Part shown: piece after piece, positions 58,051-64,000 of the stretch | How the letters are laid out: every line of letters starts with the position of its first letter | How positions within the stretch are numbered: position 1 is the first letter of the stretch | Source of the DNA: Lutraria lutraria | Lineage: Eukaryota; Mollusca; Bivalvia; Venerida; Mactridae | Assembly: GCA_964023205.1 (NCBI GenBank) | Contig: OZ026851.1 | Span: 12,627,637 to 12,691,636 of the forward strand | Reading direction: 5' to 3' | Length of the DNA: 64,000 nt | Notes under the pieces: generated by a model | What the model saw: only the letters and a program-made list of their open reading frames with translations | Databases searched by the model: none | Told to the model about the DNA's origin: nothing | Translations under genes and position numbers: made by a program

Positions 58051-59395
58051 ACTTTTCTCGGAACATTTTTTGCCTTAAAGCAAAAATGATGTAATTTCGT
58101 GTTTCAACTGGTCTTGAAGTACACAGAAACCTCAATTATCATTGTTCTTGCGTGGTTTTTAGTGCATTCCATTTTATTTTCTTCTTTGAAATGAGGAAAA
58201 CGCCTTTCGATATTGATCGAACATATAGAATGTACTATTAGATAAGAAGGTCCACAATGGAAATAAGGGGTTCCCCTTTTTGTTGCATTCTTTGTGTGGA
58301 AAGTTGTTGATGTGGTTTATTACTTCTTATTCAATTTTAAAGTGTTTTCTCTTTTAATTAAAACAGATGATTTTCAGTCTACAATCATATTTACACAATA
58401 TCTTTAGATTTATTTACATGTAATTTTTCCATATACATTCATTTTATTTAGTAATCTAAAGTCTGTGATATATGTACAACGCTAAATATATGCTTTTTTT
58501 ACTTGAATAAATGGTGAAGAAAAAAACTTTAAAAAAACTCTACATTTGCATAGCATTGAAACTATTTATGAACAGCACATTAATGTGACATAAAACCTTT
58601 CTCTGAAAGTACACTTATGCTATAGGTACATGTGTAAACTAATAAATTATGTTTAGCTTCAAATGTCATATCAAATACTATTATTCTCTTATGTCTTTTC
58701 CTTATATTTAGACACTGTTTTTGCGTGATAAAAGATGTTGCTCAAAGCTAAGTTATTAAAATGTCAATTGTTATTGGGTTCTTCTCTTCTTTGAACGATT
58801 GCATTTTTATTAAAATTATAATTTCCGAGCAGCTTACATGTGAAATACTTGTTAATAGAATTATCCATAGGATTTCAGTCAATGTTTACAATGTCACCTT
58901 TAGTTAATTTTGTCACTCTCTGGCGTTTAAAATTTTGCGTAGTTGTTTCTCGATTGTCTTTTTTCAAACAGTGTCAGTAAATCACCATCTGAAACCTTGA
59001 CCTCGGGAATTAGGATCTCAAATAAATAGATGAATTATTAACGGTTGGTGTTCTTAGTTAGCTTCTGATGTTTCATCCTTTAGATGAAGGATTTTTATTT
59101 CTAGTTAACGGCATATAAATCGGAAATAGGGATTTTTTAGAAAATCTTTCAAACTGGTGGAATTATTTTTATCCTATTAAATGTGATCAACTCATATCTT
59201 TAGCCGAATAAATGCTGACAGAACATATTTTAGAGCAAATCATATATGCTGGAATATAAATTGATTTTAAAAAACGTACGCTTGCTAATATTTTTTCATG
59301 TTTAACGTGTTTTGGGACAAAGTCAACGAAAAAAAGGAACAAAAAGAAAATTGGACGCATTAAAACATGAAAATGCAAGGAAATGCAACATCCAA
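58051..59395. other. AT-rich, no gene seen
   Basis: Nothing supported. T-rich and A-rich runs only. Confidence 0.4.
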
Positions 59396-59770
59396 AATAT
59401 CTAAGCCCATGGTTCTGGACAAGAAGATTTAAAAGATTTTCCTATACAAGTCTACATAAATCAAGTGACCCCCGGGGCGGGGCCAATATTGACATTTGGG
59501 AAATAATTTGAACGAACTTGGTACAATGCCACATACAAAATATTAAAGCTCTAGGCCTAGTGGTTTGGGACAAGAAGATTTATTTTAATTTACCTATAGA
59601 AGTCTATATAAATCAAGTGACCCCCGGGGTGGTGCCATTTTGACCCCGGGGTCACAATTTGAATAAACTTCGTAGAGGTCCACTAGACAATGCCACATAC
59701 AAAATATTGAAGCTCTGTGCCTTGTGGTTTAGAACAAGAAATTTTTTTTCTAATGGACAATCGCATGCTG
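59396..59770 (+). repeat. Partial copy of the long bivalve-type repeat
   Basis: Shares 'ccacatacaaaatattaaag', 'ctctaggcctagtggtttgg' and 'aatcaagtgacccccgggg' with the element at 26801-27926. Three internal units starting near 'ggacaagaagattt' are spaced about 151-165 bp. Both ends of the full element are missing. Confidence 0.7.
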
Positions 59771-59774
59771 TTAC

Positions 59775-60664
59775 CTTATTAGGGACTTAGATTAACGCTT
59801 TTGTAGAAATGTTTTAATAGTATCCAAAACATGGATAAAACATGCAATCGCACGACATTGCTTTGGTTTAGTCTCTAAAGGTCAGTTGTAATACACCGGG
59901 CCATAGTCTCGTAGCCAATAGTAAGATATCTGGATAATGAGAGAGATTCTATGATTATTTTGTTAATCATTCACTGAAGTCACTTGGTGCAGACGATTGT
60001 GATAATTTCCTAAACAGTGTTACATGTACTTGTATATCATTCAATAGATTTGTAAAAATATCCGGAAAAAATTCATCGACGTCTTCTTACCAATATTCGT
60101 ATTGATTTTCCATTTTACGAAAGGGACTTTTTACGAATTCTGTAATAATTAATTTGATAGTTCTACCATTTAGTGCAACAATAACATGATTGGTCTTTTG
60201 AAACTAAAATAATATTTAACGTTTAAATGTAAATGTATCCGCTTATATCACACCCACACTTATATCGAAGTAACATCAGACTTTAACACGATCGTTTGAC
60301 ATTTAGTTATATACTACAAAAGATCCTTTGTAAAGAAAATTGATATTCGGACTAAGTAATTAACAAGATATCTTGTGAGTAAAACGTCGTAGGGTTTATA
60401 CAAATATTATACGATAAGACGATATGATTGTTTCATGAGGATATGAATTGTGAACAATCAGATTGATCATTTAAAAATGAAATAGGATTTTTCGTTCAAT
60501 TTCTTTGCCCAGATTACACACGACTTCGCCTCCGATCTTTTCATATGATAGCATAAAAATATTGTTAAATTAGAAAAACTCAAGGAGTTTGTGTCCGGAC
60601 AGAAGTAATTTGCAAGCAATGCTTTTCCATCTAATTATGTCGGTTTCGTACTGATTGCTTCGCT
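59775..60664. other. No gene seen
   Basis: AT-rich upstream region of the weak candidate gene at 60665. No clear TATA or initiator was found. Confidence 0.35.
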
Positions 60665-60997
60665 ATGGAGCCAGCACAGTTAGCTCAAAATGTCACGGAA
60701 TTGATATATGGACTTCGTGACACGATCCCTTCACATGGTTATGTTACTTTGACGATTTTGATGAAAACATTTCGTCTCAGGCCAAACGTCCTCCAGATCT
60801 GTTCAGTCTTGTGTAAGAGTTTGCAGTTACTAAATAATAAATGGACACAAGATTGGTACGGTAAAAACCCCGGACATTTGATAAGGTTAACTATCAACCG
60901 AAATATAACAAAACCAAAAAACTTCCCAATGTACAATTATTGTAGTTGTCATCAGCGGAGTAACGTGCTAGTGTTTAAACGAAAAAAGCGAATGTAA
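60665..60997 (+). CDS. Candidate single-exon gene, 110 aa, unknown function
   Basis: A 110-residue frame from ATG 60665, which has G at -3 and G at +4, a strong animal start context. The protein begins MEPAQLAQNVTELIYGLRDT and continues with an alternation of likely helices (about residues 30-60). Then comes 'NKWTQDWYGKNPGHLIRLTI' (residues 57-76), a Trp and Gly rich stretch, and a basic C-terminal tail ending KRKKRM. The helix-helix-strand order would allow a small DNA-binding fold such as a winged helix, but this is speculation. I recognise no family. The nearest AATAAA on this strand is at about 61319. It could instead be part of an unrecognised repeat or a chance frame. Confidence 0.3.
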   Translation: MEPAQLAQNVTELIYGLRDTIPSHGYVTLTILMKTFRLRPNVLQICSVLCKSLQLLNNKWTQDWYGKNPGHLIRLTINRNITKPKNFPMYNYCSCHQRSNVLVFKRKKRM

Positions 60998-60999
60998 TC

Positions 61000-61345
61000 A
61001 GTAATGCATATCAACGGTTTAAATTTCGCGACAGGAATTCAAAGGTCTACTGAAGATGCATGTAATACGATTATATCAAATGACAAGGTGATGAAAATAG
61101 CTGTGGTAAAATTAAAATTGTATGCATGTGTACGTTTGGATAATATTGTTCAGAGATAAATACATTTATAGTGAAATGAATTTACATACCCCACCCTGAT
61201 CATGTTTAGTCGCTTTAACAATGTTTTTATTTCATTTATGTGAATTAATTGTAGCAAACAAAAAATATACTGTTTCGTTACTGCCGATTTGTCTTGTTTT
61301 CCGTATAAAGGTGAATGAAATAAACAAAATGTCAACGTCATTCTT
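61000..61345. other. No gene seen
   Basis: Possible 3' flank of the candidate at 60665; AATAAA at about 61319-61324. Confidence 0.35.
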
Positions 61346-61440
61346 AGGGCTGTCCCGATATGGTTGCGTACCGGTACGTGTCGGTACAGTGCTGATCGAC
61401 ATGTGTATCGTATCGGAAGGTCCCGTATCAGCCGTATCGC
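61345..61440 (+). mobile_element. hAT-like terminal sequence, solitary
   Basis: TAGGGCTGTCCCGATATGG begins at 61345. It resembles the GGGCTGTCCCG-type ends of hAT elements. A perfect 12-bp palindrome, CGTACCGGTACG (61367-61378), and repeated 'cgtatc' words follow. No matching right end or 8-bp duplication was found, so this may be a fragment. Confidence 0.35.
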
Positions 61441-62955
61441 GTTTTTTTATATTTCTATTTTAAAAAACTCTTAGAATATTGAACAACTGAACTAGATTTG
61501 GGAATTTACTCTCATATCGTCGTCGACAATGCTTTCGCAACTAATATCCGGGATTCCATACTCTATTCATAGACATTAGCAGCGTCAGGTAAAGCTAGAC
61601 AACGAATTTGATTGGAATATTCAGATTTTGTGAAGTAGATATTGACTTTGTGTTGCAAAATCATACCAAATTGCAAACGAATAACGACTATTATGTAATT
61701 ATCACACTATATTCTTAATTAAGAGACATTACCTAGCAGTAAAACGGAATATTACGCGAGCAATATCAATGCTTCCGTGACTTGTACCAATCAACGTAAT
61801 ATTTCTGCCGAAGTTACACCAAATCTTGTAATATTAAAATCCGATTTAAAACATTAGCGCTACGATTGTCTGTATCAGAGCGTTCAGAAGTATGAACTAA
61901 TTAACAAATACTTCTAAAAGGATAATTAAACATGCTTATTTGCCATTTCGTACTTGCACAATTTAATACGAAGCGCACTTCTCCTTTACAGATTCCAATC
62001 CCATCTTCAAACGCCCACTCGCTTCTATTGTTAAAAAAATCCAGGACGAATTTCAATAAAACGACATCGCTGGGTTTCGCAATACGCAGTTTCGGAATAC
62101 TATTAAATGCTTATTATCAAACACGTAAAGCAGTCTGAGTGCAGTCTACGAGCATACTACAATATAAATTAAAACATGTACCAATCACTGACGTGATATA
62201 GATTTCAATTCTGAAAGTACGATTGAAGTACATGAAGTACAATTTCTTTTGATCGAATGATTCGATTTGTTTTAATGTGCATAATTATTGACGCTTTTCC
62301 TGATACGTTCATAGTCAAATTTAATAGGTTACATAGCATATGGCTGGTATCTATACTTTCTTATTACGTCATAAAATATGTCTGTAACGCATTTGGCCGT
62401 ATTGCTTACTGTCGTTACAAAACAAGGGTGCGCTCTCACTCCTAGAAAGTACCTTGATATACTTGCTGACTGATTTACAGCAATATCCCAATCGGTATTT
62501 CATAAAGCGTTGCAACATGTTGTGTTTCGTAACATACTCCTCGTGACCTTCGTGATTTGACATTGATTTCACTTTTTATACTAATGACAGTAAATCCTTA
62601 ATGCGGTTTAACTGCTCTGTCGCTGGAAATGATTAATTGTTCAATATATTTTTTTTTCTGAAAAATAGTACGTCCGGAACTATGAATATCAAGTTATGTA
62701 ACATGAAGAGGTTAAACATATGATAGTATTGTACCTATATCCGTTTTGAATTCACATATAACGTAACTATAGTATCTATGTACTTCCACATCGAATTCTC
62801 TTGTTGTTTTGTAAATTTACTAACCATTTGCATTGTAAACTAAAAAAAAATATGTTCACATTTAGTGGCCTGAACGATGACGTGGTCGGATTGTCACTGT
62901 CCTTGGCTTAGCGGGTCTTACATTTTTTAAGATGAGTTGATAACCATTTAACGTC
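61441..62955. other. No supported gene
   Basis: Short frames at 61932-62138 and 62257-62445 have no recognised content. A-rich and T-rich runs occur near 62650 and 62840. Confidence 0.4.
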
Positions 62956-62959
62956 TTAT

Positions 62960-63520
62960 CTTATATCATAAACAGTTATTAACCAGTAAGCCATTAAATA
63001 TGATACGATATCACACCGTGTTTAACGGCTCACTAGTTAACAACTGTTTTATTATTGATTTTAAACCATTGAGGTTAACATTCTGATTCATATCGAGTTT
63101 TATTACATTATTTGATCAACAGAAATGAATATCAATATTAGGCAGCTGAAAATAATGATTATTATTGTATGATCTATAAATAAACACATTTTGATTGGCT
63201 TAAAGCCTAACCCATCGTACAAAATCAATGTCATACAAATGGCATAACTTGATATTTACCCAATCTAAAAATAGAATCAGGTCAATATTCATCAACCGGA
63301 ATTATTAGTCGTTATTTGTGATATATTGATTGATATATATTGCTGTTTTTCAAATATTGCATTAAAACTCAAAATGAATTTGAATAAATCAAAGACTTCA
63401 TAATTTTATGATAAAACAGTTGTTGACAAGTGGCCCATTAAATATGATGTGATATTCACTGGCAGAATGTCATACTGACCGAGGCGTAGTCAACAACAAT
63501 TTTATTATATGAAATTTATT
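62960..63520 (+). repeat. Dispersed repeat C, copy 2, with a partly duplicated end
   Basis: The part at 63171-63425 matches 37572-37893. In addition 'cattaaatatgat.cgatat' with flanking 'acagttgtt/acagttatt' occurs both at about 62972-63015 and at about 63415-63460. It is followed in both places by a gtcaacaac- or gttaacaac-type phrase and 'tttattat'. The end module is therefore present twice, about 445 bp apart. Confidence 0.55.
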
Positions 63521-63630
63521 TTTGATTAAATGTATCAATGAGAGCAACTACGATTCAAAATGATTACAATAATTTACAAAGATTTCATTTATTGACAAAG
63601 CGATTAGCAAAAGTAGCAGGGAGCCCGAGG

Positions 63631-63640
63631 TATAAATAGT
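63631..63640 (+). promoter_or_regulatory. TATA box upstream of candidate secreted-peptide exon
   Basis: GGTATAAATAG, with TATAAATA at 63631-63638, is a near-ideal TATA box. A start site would be expected around 63660, about 15-20 bp before the ATG at 63678. No CRE or E-box is adjacent. Confidence 0.35.
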
Positions 63641-63677
63641 TCATCAATGTGTGAATGTATCGCATCGCTGATTATTG

Positions 63678-63941
63678 ATGCCGAAAATCTTTGAAAAGCG
63701 TATATTGTTAATATTGCACATGACCATGCTTGCAATCTTTGGTCAGGTATCCAGGAATACTTATTACTTGAAAAAACGATATCTTCACAGAACCGGACGG
63801 TTAATGCGTCCCGTAGTTTACTCTAACATATGCAATTCTGAAAATTCCATGACAGACGGATTCTCAGAACGCAGAAAATCAGGTTTTATTGGCACTACAA
63901 AACATGAACATGTTCATATATTTTACCCAATTACTTGGTAA
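63678..63941 (+). CDS. Candidate secreted peptide, first exon, uncertain
   Basis: From ATG 63678 the frame gives 87 residues. It starts MPKIFEKRILLILHMTMLAI: a basic N-terminus, then a hydrophobic core, as in a signal peptide, with cleavage plausible after about residue 23-25. The remainder contains basic clusters (KKR, ERRKSG) and a few aromatic residues (NTYYL, HIFYPITW), which would fit a small processed peptide precursor. The stop overlaps TGGTAAAG, which could also act as a splice donor, so the true end may differ. A TATA box lies 40-47 bp upstream. I know of no family match. Chance remains a real alternative. Confidence 0.28.
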   Translation: MPKIFEKRILLILHMTMLAIFGQVSRNTYYLKKRYLHRTGRLMRPVVYSNICNSENSMTDGFSERRKSGFIGTTKHEHVHIFYPITW

Positions 63942-64000
63942 AGTCCAGCACTAATTAATAAGACATGTTCCATTAATGAAATGTATTCTGATATTAACAG

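Overview
This looks like an intergenic or intronic stretch of an AT-rich animal genome, most likely a bivalve mollusc. The evidence is the repeat content: a tRNA-headed SINE whose tail ends in the GGCGTTAAACCC-type motif common in molluscs, long dispersed elements with the 'gggccataattccg' and 'gtgaccttgacctactgacc' signatures I associate with bivalves, Tc1/mariner and hAT elements, MITE families, and hammerhead-type ribozyme motifs of the Penelope/retrozyme kind. I see no bacterial gene organisation, rRNA, CRISPR or confident multi-exon gene. The species assignment is inference from remembered repeat signatures and could not be checked.

Layout. 1-1049: AT-rich lead-in. 1050-13350: a continuous satellite of about 62-bp monomers (roughly 200 copies) with several monomer subtypes and a two-copy higher-order block of about 1.79 kb near its centre. 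13.35-15.5 kb: flank with a CRE plus E-box pair, two copies of a double-hairpin element, and a SINE. 15.86-17.20 kb: a dead Tc1-like transposon on the minus strand. 17.2-25.9 kb: mostly unique AT-rich DNA with a MITE, several strong hairpins, two weak coding-like fragments, and a triple-CRE/E-box/TATA module at 23.44-23.50 kb. 25.9-34.7 kb: MITEs carrying a CRE palindrome, a bivalve-type long repeat, two further MITEs, a second triple-CRE cluster, and a broken mariner transposase. 35.9-37.5 kb: a 995-bp mariner relic with near-perfect TIRs and a 450-bp hAT-type MITE with an 8-bp target duplication. 39-48 kb: two hammerhead-like motifs on opposite strands, an 84-bp near-exact tandem repeat, a nuclear-receptor-like palindrome, a related MITE and a second tRNA-like SINE head. 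48-64 kb: mostly unique AT-rich sequence with a degenerate minisatellite, two more CRE-bearing MITE copies, more bivalve-type repeats, and two weak single-exon gene candidates at 60.67 and 63.68 kb.

No gene pathway can be reconstructed. The main content is repeat biology. The strongest signals are the hammerhead-like motifs with matching stem architecture, a MITE family that carries TGACGTCA in all four full copies, and the nested organisation of the 62-bp satellite. Protein-coding calls are few and low-confidence because most open frames here are no longer than chance predicts in AT-rich DNA.
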